Source: JBBSGC01 sp038254525
GTDB taxonomy: Bacteria; Actinomycetota; Actinomycetes; Propionibacteriales; Nocardioidaceae
Direction of reading: 5' to 3'
Length of the DNA: 29,054 nt
Assembly (NCBI GenBank): GCA_038254525.1
Contig: JBBSGC010000010.1
Location: 1 to 29,054 of the forward strand
Shown piece after piece: positions 19,472 to 27,089 of the stretch (the stretch's first letter is position 1; each line of letters opens with the position of its first letter). The notes beneath the pieces are model-generated. The model made no database searches and was not told the DNA's origin. It saw nothing but the letters and a program-made list of their open reading frames with translations. The position numbers and the translations under genes are program-made.

Positions 19472-20276
19472 CCTGGACCACGACCTTGTGCACCGCGGCG
19501 CGGGTGAGGGCCCCGCCGACCCCCAGGAGTGCCGCGGCCCACAGGACCTGCACGCCGATCAGCGGCAGTGCGGCGGCGCCGGTGTCCTCCCGCAGCAGCA
19601 CATCGAGCGGCACCTGGACCAGGCAGCGGAACGGCAGCGCGTCGGACAGCGCCCGCAGCCCGGACGGAAAGACCACCAGCGGCAAGGCCATGCCCGAGAA
19701 GAAGATCTGCGAAATGGTCAGCAGGGCGGCGAAGCCGGTCGTGTCGATCACCCAGAACGCCAACAGCCCCAGGAGGTAACGGATCGCGAACCCGATGACG
19801 ACCGCCAGCAGCACCGAGGCCGCGAACAGTCCCCAGGTCGGCGCCGTGCGCGGCCAGGCCAGCGTGAAGGCCAGTGCGCCCACCACCGTGGGGGCGACAC
19901 CGCGGCTCAGCAGGTGGTAGGCGGCCCGTCCCAGGTCCTCGGCCAGGCGAATACCCAGCAACGGCACGGGTCGGTGCAGATCTACCGCCACGGCGCCACT
20001 GCGTACGCGCTCGGCATACTCCTCGACGATCCCGCCACCGAACAGGCCGACCGGCATGATCAGCGACTGGCTCACCCACACGAACGTCAACGCCTGCGCG
20101 GCGCCGTAGCCGCCGAGGTTGGGTCGCGCGTGCCACAGCGCCAGATAGGTGTAGGCGATGATGACGCCGAAGACCGTGTTGGTGAAGATGCCGGCAACGG
20201 TGGCGCTGCGGTAGGTCGCGTAGCGGCGGAACCCCCGAGTCGCTACCGCTCCGTAGAGCGTGGGCGACCCGGACAC
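19464..20276 (-). CDS. ABC-2 family permease (DUF990-like), first subunit
   Basis: A 270-residue membrane protein with about six hydrophobic segments. The N-terminal arm ATRGFRRYATYRSATVAGIF, the motif VRSGAVAVDLHRPV, and FFSGMALPLVVFPSGLRAL then LPFRCLVQVPLDVLL are typical of the first permease of DUF990-type exporters. It is the first gene of a three-gene minus-strand operon (permease, permease, ATPase). The start is GTG at 20276. The 70 bases upstream separate it from the PEBP gene on the same strand; they contain CTTCCG and CGGAAG arms about 20 bases apart, which is too loose to call a terminator. Confidence 0.87.
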   Translation of the reverse strand: MSGSPTLYGAVATRGFRRYATYRSATVAGIFTNTVFGVIIAYTYLALWHARPNLGGYGAAQALTFVWVSQSLIMPVGLFGGGIVEEYAERVRSGAVAVDLHRPVPLLGIRLAEDLGRAAYHLLSRGVAPTVVGALAFTLAWPRTAPTWGLFAASVLLAVVIGFAIRYLLGLLAFWVIDTTGFAALLTISQIFFSGMALPLVVFPSGLRALSDALPFRCLVQVPLDVLLREDTGAAALPLIGVQVLWAAALLGVGGALTRAAVHKVVVQGG

Positions 20277-20346
20277 GATCGACCCCCACTCGGCCTAGTG
20301 CTGGACTTCCGCTGCGCCACGTCGGTGTTGGCCGGAAGCTCGGGTC

Positions 20347-20871
20347 TCACTGCTGATGGGTGCCCACCAGGACCGCGCGCGCCAGCGTCTTGGCGGCAAG
20401 GTTGAACGACACTACGGCAGGGGTCGCCTCATCGTCCACTCCGAGCCGGTCCTCGCCCACGGCGTGCACGACGAAGAAGTAGCGGTGCACCTGGTCGCCC
20501 TCCGGCGGAGCGGCACCACCGTAGTCCCGGCTGCCCATGTCGTTGCGCACGTGGAAGGCGCCAGCTGGGAGGTCCGCGCCGCTGCCGGCGCCAGCCGGCA
20601 GCTCGGTCACGTCGGCGGGGAGGTCGACCAGCACCCAGTGCCAGAAGCCCGACGGCGTGGGCGCGTCCGGGTCGAAGCAGGACACCACGAAGCTCTTCGT
20701 CGCAGCGGGGAAGCCGGACCAGGAAAGCTGGGGGGACGTGTTGCCTCCATCGGCCACCTGGTCGGACTTCAACGACTCACCGTCGGTCACGTCGTCGCTG
20801 GTCACCGAGAACGCGTCCACCCTCGGCAGCAGGTCGTAGGGGTTGGGGCTGACGGGGCGTTCCAAGCTCAT
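20347..20871 (-). CDS. PEBP/YbhB-YbcL family protein
   Basis: A 174-residue protein of the phosphatidylethanolamine-binding protein family. The anion-binding pocket is formed by SCFDPDAPTPSGFWHWVLVD (64-83; Asp67, Asp69, His78) and by NDMGSRDYGGAAPP with GDQVHRYFFVVHAV. The N-terminal NTSPQLSWSGFP is also conserved. Bacterial members are cytoplasmic or periplasmic and poorly understood; no signal peptide is visible. The ATG at 20871 has GGAGGA about 5 bases upstream. It is divergent from the RNA methyltransferase gene, with 85 bases between the starts. Confidence 0.94.
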   Translation of the reverse strand: MSLERPVSPNPYDLLPRVDAFSVTSDDVTDGESLKSDQVADGGNTSPQLSWSGFPAATKSFVVSCFDPDAPTPSGFWHWVLVDLPADVTELPAGAGSGADLPAGAFHVRNDMGSRDYGGAAPPEGDQVHRYFFVVHAVGEDRLGVDDEATPAVVSFNLAAKTLARAVLVGTHQQ

Positions 20872-20956
20872 CGGAGTCCTCCACGAGGCTGCGCGGTTGC
20901 GGGTACCGGCGACGCTACCGCGCCCGGGAGGCCGGCGGGTCGGCGAGGATGGGGCA

Positions 20957-21802
20957 ATGCCAACGGCTCAGCGGATCCGGGTCAGCGATCCGGGCGACCC
21001 GCGGCTGGCCGACTACGTCGACCTGCGGGACGTGGCCCTGCGCAAGAGCCTGGAGTCCGAGCGCGGGCTGTTCATCGCCGAGGGCGAGAAGGTGGTGCGC
21101 CGCGCGGTCGAGGCCGGCCACCGGGTGCGCTCGCTGCTGATGGCCGAGCGCTGGCTGCCGGGGCTGTCAGACGTGCTCGAGGCCGCCGGCGACGTCCCCT
21201 GCTACGTCGTCACCGAGCAGCTGGCCGAGCAGGTGACCGGGTTCCACGTGCACCGCGGAGCGCTCGCCTCGCTGCACCGGGCTGCGCTGCCATCGCCCGC
21301 GCGACTGCTCGCGTCGGCGCGGCGGATCGTCGTCCTGGAGGACGTCGTCGACCACACCAATGTGGGAGCGGTCTTCCGCTCAGCGGCAGCACTCGGCTTC
21401 GACGCCGCACTACTCTCGCCGCGGTGCGCGGACCCGTTGTACCGGCGCGCGGTGAAAGTCTCGATGGGAGCGGTCTTCGCACTGCCGTACGCGCGACTCG
21501 ACGACTGGGCCGCCGGACCGGCGCTGCTGCGGGCGCATGGCTTCATGACGGTTGCGCTGACGCCGGCCGGTGATGCCCGCGACCTGGCTCAGGTCCACCT
21601 CACCGAGCGCACGGCACTGCTCGTGGGGTCGGAGGGGTCTGGGCTCAGCGAGCGCTGGCGGCTCGGGGCCGACGTCCGCGCCAGAATCCCGATGGCAGCC
21701 GGCATCGACTCGCTCAACGTGGCTGCGGCGACGGCCGTTGCGGCCTACGTCCTGGGCCTGGCCGGTCGGGCAGCCAGCCCGGATATCGAGACATCCGGGT
21801 AG
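20957..21802 (+). CDS. SpoU/TrmH-family RNA 2'-O-methyltransferase
   Basis: A 281-residue SPOUT-class methyltransferase that uses S-adenosylmethionine to methylate a ribose 2'-OH in tRNA or rRNA. Residues about 10-110 form an N-terminal substrate-binding domain with GLFIAEGEKVVRRAVEAGH. The catalytic knot carries motif 1 HTNVGAVFRSAAALG (133-147, with Asn135 and Arg141), motif 2 LLVGSEGSGLS (221-231) and motif 3 IPMAAGIDSLNVAAATAVAAY (244-264). The ATG at 20957 is chosen for its GAGGA seven bases upstream; upstream in-frame sequence overlaps the divergent PEBP gene. The specific target nucleotide is unknown. Confidence 0.93.
   Translation: MPTAQRIRVSDPGDPRLADYVDLRDVALRKSLESERGLFIAEGEKVVRRAVEAGHRVRSLLMAERWLPGLSDVLEAAGDVPCYVVTEQLAEQVTGFHVHRGALASLHRAALPSPARLLASARRIVVLEDVVDHTNVGAVFRSAAALGFDAALLSPRCADPLYRRAVKVSMGAVFALPYARLDDWAAGPALLRAHGFMTVALTPAGDARDLAQVHLTERTALLVGSEGSGLSERWRLGADVRARIPMAAGIDSLNVAAATAVAAYVLGLAGRAASPDIETSG
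21778..21799 (+). terminator. Hairpin at the 3' end of the RNA methyltransferase gene
   Basis: CCCGGAT (21778-21784) and ATCCGGG (21793-21799) are perfect 7-bp arms around 8 bases. They overlap the last codons of the methyltransferase gene and lie between two converging genes. A second palindrome GTAGCC-GG-GGCTAC follows at 21799-21812. There is no U-tract, so termination is only plausible. Confidence 0.4.
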
Positions 21803-21846
21803 CCGGGGCTACCACGGCATCTCGACAAGCGCCGATGTCGTCGGCG

Positions 21847-22464
21847 TCAGCGGTCGGCGCTGGGCGACACCGGCCAGTCGTCGGGGAACCGGCCGGCGAG
21901 CGAAGCAGCCTGCTTGTGCAGCCGCTTGCGGGCCCGGCCCGACAGCCGGTCACCGAAGACCCGTCCGTAGAGATGGTCGGTCTCGTGCTGGAGGCATCGG
22001 GCCAGCAGACCTTCGCCCGCGTACGTCACCGGCCGGCCGGCCTCGTCGACGCCCTCGACCGTGGCGTACGACGACCGCGCGCAGGGGATGAACGCCCCCG
22101 GCAGCGACAGGCATCCCTCATCGCCCTCCTCGAGGGCGCGTTCCCGGCCCTCGGGCACGATCAGCACCGGGTTGCAGACGACGCCCTGCACCTCGCGCCC
22201 GTCGTCGTCGAAGCAGTCGAAGACGAAGACGGCCCGGTCCGCGCCGATCTGGTTGGCGGCCAGCCCGACGCCCTCGGCGGCGTACATGGTCGCCCAGAGG
22301 TCGGCGACCAGCCCGGCGAGCTCGGCGTCGAACGACGTCACCGGCTGCAGCCGCCGGTGCAGCACCGGCTCACCCCAGCGGGTGATGCGTCGCACGGTGC
22401 CCGCACTTCGCAGGTCATCGGCACCGGTGGCAGGTCCGGAGAAGTCGGCGGAGTCGGGCGGCAT
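21847..22464 (-). CDS. def: Peptide deformylase
   Basis: A 205-residue metalloenzyme that removes the formyl group from the N-terminal methionine of new proteins. All three motifs are intact: GVGLAANQIG (65-74), EGCLSLP (116-122, metal ligand Cys118) and QHETDH (159-164, with His160, Glu161 and His164). The N-terminus has a 20-residue unconserved extension. It begins 61 bases after the stop of bioD on the same strand, so it may be read through from the biotin operon. It converges on the RNA methyltransferase gene. No formyltransferase gene (fmt) is nearby. Confidence 0.96.
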   Translation of the reverse strand: MPPDSADFSGPATGADDLRSAGTVRRITRWGEPVLHRRLQPVTSFDAELAGLVADLWATMYAAEGVGLAANQIGADRAVFVFDCFDDDGREVQGVVCNPVLIVPEGRERALEEGDEGCLSLPGAFIPCARSSYATVEGVDEAGRPVTYAGEGLLARCLQHETDHLYGRVFGDRLSGRARKRLHKQAASLAGRFPDDWPVSPSADR

Positions 22465-22525
22465 CTACGTCTCTCGTGGCGTGGCGTTCTGCCGGGTCGG
22501 GTGTGCTGGATCGGGCACCGCGAGA

Positions 22526-23251
22526 TTATCCGAGCTCCGGCAGCGAAGCGCGCCGGCGGAGCTCATCGGCTCCCACGAACCAACCGGGGGCGGCTGCGAC
22601 GAACGCGTCTGGCGGCCAGCTCCCGCAGCCGGCCGGAAGGCGGGCCAGCACCGGCAGGCCGGTCAGGCGCGGCAGGTCGGTGAGGTTGCACCGCTCGGCG
22701 AGGCCGGGGGCCGGCGGCCACGATCCCACCACCAGTCCGCTGATCTCCAGACCGGCCGCTCGCACGGCGTCAACGGTCAGCTCGGTCACGTTGAGCGTGC
22801 CGAGTCCCGGGTCGACGACGACGGCGACCTCGACCGAGCCGTACGCCCGGAGCCGTCCGGCCAGCTCGAGCAGCGTGCCCCCGCAGGTGTCGAGCCGCAC
22901 CCGAACGCCCCCCGCACCCTCGACCACGACCACGTCGCACGCCTTCGTCCGCCGGCCCAGCTGGTCCGCCAGCTGCGTCACGGCGGGGATTTGGATGCCC
23001 CGCAGCCGGGCGGCGGACTCAGGCGCCAACGGGTCGGGCAGCCGGACCAGCTCGTGCACCTGGAAGGCCGCGGCGAGCCGGCCCGCCGCGGCCGCGTCAC
23101 CGCCCGGTTCGTGGGGGGTGAGCCCGGTCTGCACCGGTTTCGCCACCGCCACCCGAGCACCGACCGCCGCGGCGCTGGCCGCGAGTGCTGCGGTGGCCAC
23201 CGTCTTGCCCACGCCGGTGCCGGTGCCGGTCACCACGACGAACGAGGTCAC
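22526..23251 (-). CDS. bioD: Dethiobiotin synthetase
   Basis: A 241-residue ATP-dependent enzyme that closes the ureido ring of dethiobiotin from diaminopelargonate and CO2. The P-loop is GTGTGVGKT (9-17). VAKPVQTGL (Lys37) binds substrate, and VVVEGAGGVRVRL (Glu110) is the conserved acidic loop. It starts with GTG at 23251, overlapping the bioF stop by 4 bases (GTGA). It is the third gene of bioA-bioF-bioD. Confidence 0.96.
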   Translation of the reverse strand: MTSFVVVTGTGTGVGKTVATAALAASAAAVGARVAVAKPVQTGLTPHEPGGDAAAAGRLAAAFQVHELVRLPDPLAPESAARLRGIQIPAVTQLADQLGRRTKACDVVVVEGAGGVRVRLDTCGGTLLELAGRLRAYGSVEVAVVVDPGLGTLNVTELTVDAVRAAGLEISGLVVGSWPPAPGLAERCNLTDLPRLTGLPVLARLPAGCGSWPPDAFVAAAPGWFVGADELRRRASLPELG

Positions 23252-24405
23252 GGCTCGTCCGGGTGGTGCCGGGCGTCGGCCACGACCGTCCTCAGCGTCC
23301 GGCAGGCGTGCGCCAGCTCGGCCGGGCTCAGGTCCGCCCGTCCGGCGAGCCGCAGCCGCGAGACACCGTCGGGGACCGACGGTGGTCGAAAGCAGCCGAC
23401 CGCCAGATCGTCGTCGGCCAGCCGGGTCGACGCCGCGACGGCTGCGCCGGGCGACGGCATCGGCACCGACAACACGGCGCCCGCCGGCGGCTCAACCCCA
23501 CAGGCCGCGGCCAGGGCGGCTGCATGGGCGTGCACCCGCTCGACCAGGTCTGGCACGGACTCCAGCACGTGCACCGCGGCGGTGGCCGCGGCGGTGGCCG
23601 CCGGGGCGAGGCCGGTGTCGTAGACGAACGGACGCGCCACGTTGACCAGGTGGTCGAGCACCGCGGGTGCGGCCAGCACGGCTCCGCCTTGCGAGCCGAG
23701 CGCCTTCGACAGCGTCGCCGTCACCACCACCCGGCGGGCAACCACGCCGGCGTGCGGGCCGGACCGCAAGCCATGCACTTGGCCGCGGCCGCCGTCGCCG
23801 CTCACACCGATCCCATGCGCCTCGTCGACCACGAGCAACGCGTCGAGCTCCTCGCAGAGGTCGACCAGGGCGCCCAGCGGAGCAGCGTCGCCGAGCACGG
23901 AGTAGACCGACTCGCAGACAACGATGGCGCGGGCCTGCGTGCGTCCGGCGAGCGCTGTGCGTACGGCGGCGACGTCGTTGTGCGGCACGACCTGCACCGC
24001 ACCGCGCGCCAGCCGGGCGCCGTCGACCAGCGAGGCGTGCACATGCGCGTCGGAGACGACCAGGGTGTCGACGTCGGCGAGTGCGGTCAGCACTGCCAGG
24101 TTGGCGGCATATCCCGACGACAGCACGAGGCCCGCCGGAGCCCCGGTGAAGCGGGCCAGCGCCTGCTCCAGCTCGGTGTGCAGCGGCAACGTGCCGGTGA
24201 CCAGCCGGGATGCGCCGGCGCCCGCACCCCAGGCGCGAGTGGCGGCGACCGCGGCCGCGACCACCCGGCGGTCGCAGGACAGACCGAGGTAGTCGTTGCC
24301 GGCCAGGTCGAGCCGGGTCTGGGCTCGGGACCCAAGCTGCCGCGTCAGGCCGGCTCGTTCGCGGATGGCGGCCTGCTCGGCCAGCCAGACGTGGTGAGCG
24401 GTCAC
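23248..24405 (-). CDS. bioF: 8-amino-7-oxononanoate synthase
   Basis: A 385-residue PLP enzyme that condenses pimeloyl-ACP or pimeloyl-CoA with L-alanine. DLAGNDYLGLSCDRRVVAAA (33-52) and the SRLVTGTLPLHTELEQALA block are typical. LLVVDEAHGIGV carries Asp194 and His197, and the PLP lysine is Lys234 (TATLSKALGSQGG). The GTG at 24405 is chosen because it overlaps the bioA stop (GTGA) and yields the expected N-terminus; the frame stays open upstream inside bioA. No bioC, bioH or other pimelate-forming genes are in the window. Confidence 0.96.
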   Translation of the reverse strand: MTAHHVWLAEQAAIRERAGLTRQLGSRAQTRLDLAGNDYLGLSCDRRVVAAAVAATRAWGAGAGASRLVTGTLPLHTELEQALARFTGAPAGLVLSSGYAANLAVLTALADVDTLVVSDAHVHASLVDGARLARGAVQVVPHNDVAAVRTALAGRTQARAIVVCESVYSVLGDAAPLGALVDLCEELDALLVVDEAHGIGVSGDGGRGQVHGLRSGPHAGVVARRVVVTATLSKALGSQGGAVLAAPAVLDHLVNVARPFVYDTGLAPAATAAATAAVHVLESVPDLVERVHAHAAALAAACGVEPPAGAVLSVPMPSPGAAVAASTRLADDDLAVGCFRPPSVPDGVSRLRLAGRADLSPAELAHACRTLRTVVADARHHPDEP

Positions 24406-25742
24406 CGTGCGGCAGCCGGGTCGGGCTCCGACGAGGCCACGACCGCCGAGATCGCCGAGCAGATCCGCGCGACATCGGCGTCGGAGGTGACGTAGGGCGG
24501 CATCGTGTAGACCAGGTCGCGGAAGGGTCGCAGCCACACCCCGTGGTGGGCGGCCGCCGCGCTGGCGTGCGCTACATCGACGGGTTCGGTCAGCTGCACG
24601 ACTCCGACCGCGCCGAGCGTACGCACGTCGGCGACCCCGGGAGCGTCCCGCAGCGGCGCCAGCCCCTTGATCAGGCCGGCCTCGATCCGAGCGACGTCGT
24701 CGGCCCAGCCGCCGCCGGCAAGCAGGTCCAGCGAGGCACCGGCCACCGCACACGCCAGCGGGTTGGCCATGAACGTGGGCCCGTGCATCAGCACACCCGA
24801 GTCCGAGCCCGAGATGCCGTGCGCCACGTCGGCGTTCACCAGCACCGCGGCGAGAGTCAGGTAGCCGCCGGTCAGTGCCTTGCCGAGGCAGACCAGGTCC
24901 GCCGTGACGCCGGCCCGCTCTGCGGCGAACAGTGTGCCGGTGCGGCCGAACCCGGTGGCGATCTCGTCGAGCACCAGCAGCAGGCCATGCTCGTCGGCGA
25001 GCCGGCGGAGCACCCGCAGGCACTCGGGCGGATAGATGTGCATGCCGCCCGCGCCTTGCAGCACCGGTTCGGCGATGATCCCGGCCAGCTCCTCGGTGTG
25101 CTGCTCGACGAGCCGGGTGACCGTCGTCGTCCACCCGGCGACGTCCGCGACCAGCCCGGCCGGCGGGCGCGGCCCGAACACCTGCCGCGGCAGCACCCCG
25201 GCGAACATCGAATGCATACCGCCCACCGGGTCACAGACGCTCATCGCGCCGAGGGTGTCACCGTGATAGCCGCCGCGCAGCGCCAGCAGCCTCGTGCGTC
25301 CGGGCCGTCCGGCGGCTCGTGCGTACTGCAGCACCATCTTCAGCGCCACCTCGACCGACACCGAGCCGGAGTCCGCCAGGAACACGTGCTCGAGACCGTC
25401 CGGGCTCATCGCGACCAGCCGGCGGGCCAGCTCGACCGCGGGGGAGTGGGTCAGCCCGCCGAACATCACGTGCGCCATCTGGTCGAGCTGGGCGCGTACG
25501 GCGGCGTCGAGCGCCGGGTGGCGGTAGCCGTGGATCGCGCACCACCACGACGCCATCGCGTCGACGACCTCCCGGCCGTCCGGTGAGCCGTCGTCCAGCC
25601 GCAGCCGAGCACCGGCCGCGCCGATCACCGTGCGGGTCGGGAGGGGAGCCGTCATCGAGGTGTACGGGTGCCACAGGTGCTCGCGGTCGAAGGCGCTCAG
25701 CGCGGACCCGTGCAGGGCCGGGGAGGACGGTGACCACGTCAT
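24402..25742 (-). CDS. bioA: Adenosylmethionine-8-amino-7-oxononanoate aminotransferase
   Basis: A 446-residue class III aminotransferase that makes 7,8-diaminopelargonate, in this family using S-adenosylmethionine as amino donor. DREHLWHPYTSM (19-30) is the BioA substrate motif, GYHGDTLGAMSVCD (158-171) and LLLVLDEIATGFGRTGTLFA (Asp259) are class III motifs, and the PLP lysine is Lys288 (LGKALTGGYLTLAA). It is the first gene of the minus-strand bio operon. The ATG lies 9 bases after a putative -10 box (TAGCCT) overlapping an inverted repeat shared with bioB, which suggests a leaderless, co-regulated transcript. Confidence 0.97.
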   Translation of the reverse strand: MTWSPSSPALHGSALSAFDREHLWHPYTSMTAPLPTRTVIGAAGARLRLDDGSPDGREVVDAMASWWCAIHGYRHPALDAAVRAQLDQMAHVMFGGLTHSPAVELARRLVAMSPDGLEHVFLADSGSVSVEVALKMVLQYARAAGRPGRTRLLALRGGYHGDTLGAMSVCDPVGGMHSMFAGVLPRQVFGPRPPAGLVADVAGWTTTVTRLVEQHTEELAGIIAEPVLQGAGGMHIYPPECLRVLRRLADEHGLLLVLDEIATGFGRTGTLFAAERAGVTADLVCLGKALTGGYLTLAAVLVNADVAHGISGSDSGVLMHGPTFMANPLACAVAGASLDLLAGGGWADDVARIEAGLIKGLAPLRDAPGVADVRTLGAVGVVQLTEPVDVAHASAAAAHHGVWLRPFRDLVYTMPPYVTSDADVARICSAISAVVASSEPDPAAAR

Positions 25743-25751
25743 GGCCCGGCC

Positions 25752-25757
25752 AGGCTA
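25752..25757 (-). promoter_or_regulatory. Putative -10 box for bioA
   Basis: On the minus strand these bases read TAGCCT, a TAnnnT match, 9 bases before the bioA ATG at 25742. It overlaps the left arm of the inverted repeat at 25755-25762. There is no ribosome binding site, so a leaderless or near-leaderless transcript is likely. Confidence 0.45.
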
Positions 25758-25777
25758 GCGGCCAGCGGCGCCGCTAG
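25755..25777. promoter_or_regulatory. Inverted-repeat operator candidate between bioA and bioB
   Basis: CTAGCGGC (25755-25762) and GCCGCTAG (25770-25777) are a perfect 8-bp inverted repeat separated by 7 bases. The TAG of each arm forms the start of the putative -10 box of bioA (left, minus) or bioB (right, plus). A dimeric repressor bound here would block both promoters. Biotin genes in actinobacteria are known to be controlled by repressors such as the TetR-type BioQ, but no regulator gene is in the window and I cannot say which protein binds. Confidence 0.6.
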
Positions 25778-25780
25778 ATT
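25775..25780 (+). promoter_or_regulatory. Putative -10 box for bioB
   Basis: TAGATT is a good TAnnnT match ending 7 bases before the bioB ATG at 25788, so transcription should begin at or next to the start codon. It overlaps the right arm of the inverted repeat. No ribosome binding site precedes the ATG. Confidence 0.55.
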
Positions 25781-25787
25781 GCGGCAC

Positions 25788-26798
25788 ATGACCAAGGCGC
25801 TGGCGACCGATGTCCTGCGGCTGGCTCACGAGCAGGTGCTCGAGCAAGGGGTGGGCCTCTCGGCGGCGGCGCTGGTCGAGGTGCTGCAGCTGCCGGACGA
25901 GGCGCTGCCGGAGCTGCTGGACCTTGCCCACCGGGTGCGGCTGCACTGGTGCGGACCCGCGGTCGAGGTCGAGGGCATCGTGTCGCTGAAGACCGGCGGC
26001 TGCCCCGAGGACTGCCACTTCTGCAGCCAGTCGGGCCAGTTCACCTCGCCGGTGCGCTCGGTGTGGCTGGACATTCCCGGCCTGGTCGAGGCCGCCCGTC
26101 AGACGGCGGCCTCCGGCGCCACCGAGTTCTGCATCGTGGCTGCGGTGCGGAGCCCCGACGAGCGCCTGCTGTCACAGGTGCGCGCGGGCATCGAGGCGAT
26201 CCGGTCCGAGATCGACATCAACATCGCCTGCTCGCTGGGCATGCTGACCCAGGAACAGGTCGACGCGCTCGTGGACATGGGGGTGCACCGCTACAACCAC
26301 AACCTGGAGGCGGCACGCTCGTACTTCCCCGACGTGGTCACCACCCACACCTACGAGGAGCGGTGGGCCACCTGCGTCATGGTCCGGTCGGCCGGCATGG
26401 AGCTGTGCTGCGGAGGCCTGATCGGCATGGGGGAGAGTTTGGAGCAACGCGCTGAGCTCGCGTCCCAGCTGGCGGAGCTCGACCCCGATGAAGTGCCGCT
26501 CAACTTCCTCAACCCACGCCCCGGCACACCCTTCGGCGACCTGCCGGTGCTGGGCGGAGCGGACGCGCTCAAGGCGGTGGCCGCCTTCCGGCTGGCGATG
26601 CCGCGCACGATCCTGCGGTTCGCCGGCGGTCGGGAGCTCACGCTCGGCGACCTCGGCACCCGGGACGGCCTGCTCGGCGGGATCAACGCCGTGATCGTCG
26701 GCAACTACCTCACGACCCTCGGCCGGCCCGCCGGCGATGACCTGACGCTGCTCGCCGACCTGCGGATGCCGATCAAGGAGCTCGGCAGGGCGCTGTGA
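25788..26798 (+). CDS. bioB: Biotin synthase
   Basis: A 336-residue radical SAM enzyme that inserts sulfur into dethiobiotin. The radical-SAM 4Fe-4S cluster is bound by Cys72, Cys76 and Cys79 (GGCPEDCHFCSQSG). The conserved YNHNLEAARSYFPDVVTTHT stretch and the C-terminal FAGGRELTLGDL with GGINAVIVGNYLTTLGRP are intact. The ATG at 25788 is chosen for the -10 box just before it; a TTG three codons upstream falls within that box. It is divergent from bioA and overlaps the next gene (GTGA). In actinobacteria this class of BioB has been reported to need the auxiliary protein BsaP, encoded next. Confidence 0.97.
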   Translation: MTKALATDVLRLAHEQVLEQGVGLSAAALVEVLQLPDEALPELLDLAHRVRLHWCGPAVEVEGIVSLKTGGCPEDCHFCSQSGQFTSPVRSVWLDIPGLVEAARQTAASGATEFCIVAAVRSPDERLLSQVRAGIEAIRSEIDINIACSLGMLTQEQVDALVDMGVHRYNHNLEAARSYFPDVVTTHTYEERWATCVMVRSAGMELCCGGLIGMGESLEQRAELASQLAELDPDEVPLNFLNPRPGTPFGDLPVLGGADALKAVAAFRLAMPRTILRFAGGRELTLGDLGTRDGLLGGINAVIVGNYLTTLGRPAGDDLTLLADLRMPIKELGRAL

Positions 26799-27001
26799 GC
26801 GTGCTCGACGGGCCTCACTGCGGCCAGTGCGGTACCCGCCTCGACACCGGGTCGCACGCCGGCTGCGACCACCGGGCCGCGCTCGAACCACCGCGGTTCT
26901 GCGCCTCGTGCGGGCGGCGCATGGTCGTCCAGGTCGCGCCGGACGGGTGGTCCGCCCGCTGTTCGCGGCACGGCGAGGTCCTGGCTCCGGCAGCACACTG
27001 A
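26795..27001 (+). CDS. bsaP: Biotin synthase auxiliary protein BsaP (small Cys-rich protein)
   Basis: A 68-residue protein with clustered cysteines: Cys9 and Cys12 (PHCGQCGTRL), Cys24 (AGCDHR), Cys36 and Cys39 (RFCASCGRRM), Cys56 and His59 (ARCSRHGE). This fits a zinc-ribbon or iron-sulfur binding fold. Its GTG overlaps the bioB stop, so the two are made together. Position, size and cysteines match the small protein after bioB in mycobacteria (Rv1590 in M. tuberculosis), reported as BsaP and needed for dethiobiotin-to-biotin conversion, perhaps by rebuilding the sulfur-donor cluster. The assignment rests on context and motif. Confidence 0.82.
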   Translation: MSVLDGPHCGQCGTRLDTGSHAGCDHRAALEPPRFCASCGRRMVVQVAPDGWSARCSRHGEVLAPAAH

Positions 27002-27025
27002 CTCGCGACTCGCGTGCTCGCAGGA

Positions 27026-27043
27026 ATGCCGGCCAGCTGGCAT
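27026..27043. promoter_or_regulatory. Short inverted repeat between bsaP and the aldo/keto reductase gene
   Basis: ATGCC (27026-27030) and GGCAT (27039-27043) can form a small hairpin, and GCCAGCTGGC (27032-27041) is a perfect 10-bp palindrome inside it. In the 88-base gap it could be an operator for the reductase or a weak terminator for bioB-bsaP. No U-tract is present. Confidence 0.3.
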
Positions 27044-27089
27044 GAGTTGGCGAGAGGCACAGCCCCACCGACTGCCGAGGAGACTGATC

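Noticed and set aside
19411..20289. 292-codon minus-strand frame overlapping the first permease gene
   Set aside because: The overlapping frame at 19464-20276 encodes a hydrophobic DUF990-type permease with clear motifs; this one does not.
20277..20346. Terminator between the PEBP and permease genes
   Set aside because: The CTTCCG and CGGAAG arms are about 20 bases apart with no U-tract, which is too weak to call.
24408..25134. 5' extension of bioF to a 628-codon frame
   Set aside because: The extra part overlaps bioA in another frame and is Arg-rich nonsense. The GTG at 24405 gives the expected BioF N-terminus and a GTGA overlap.
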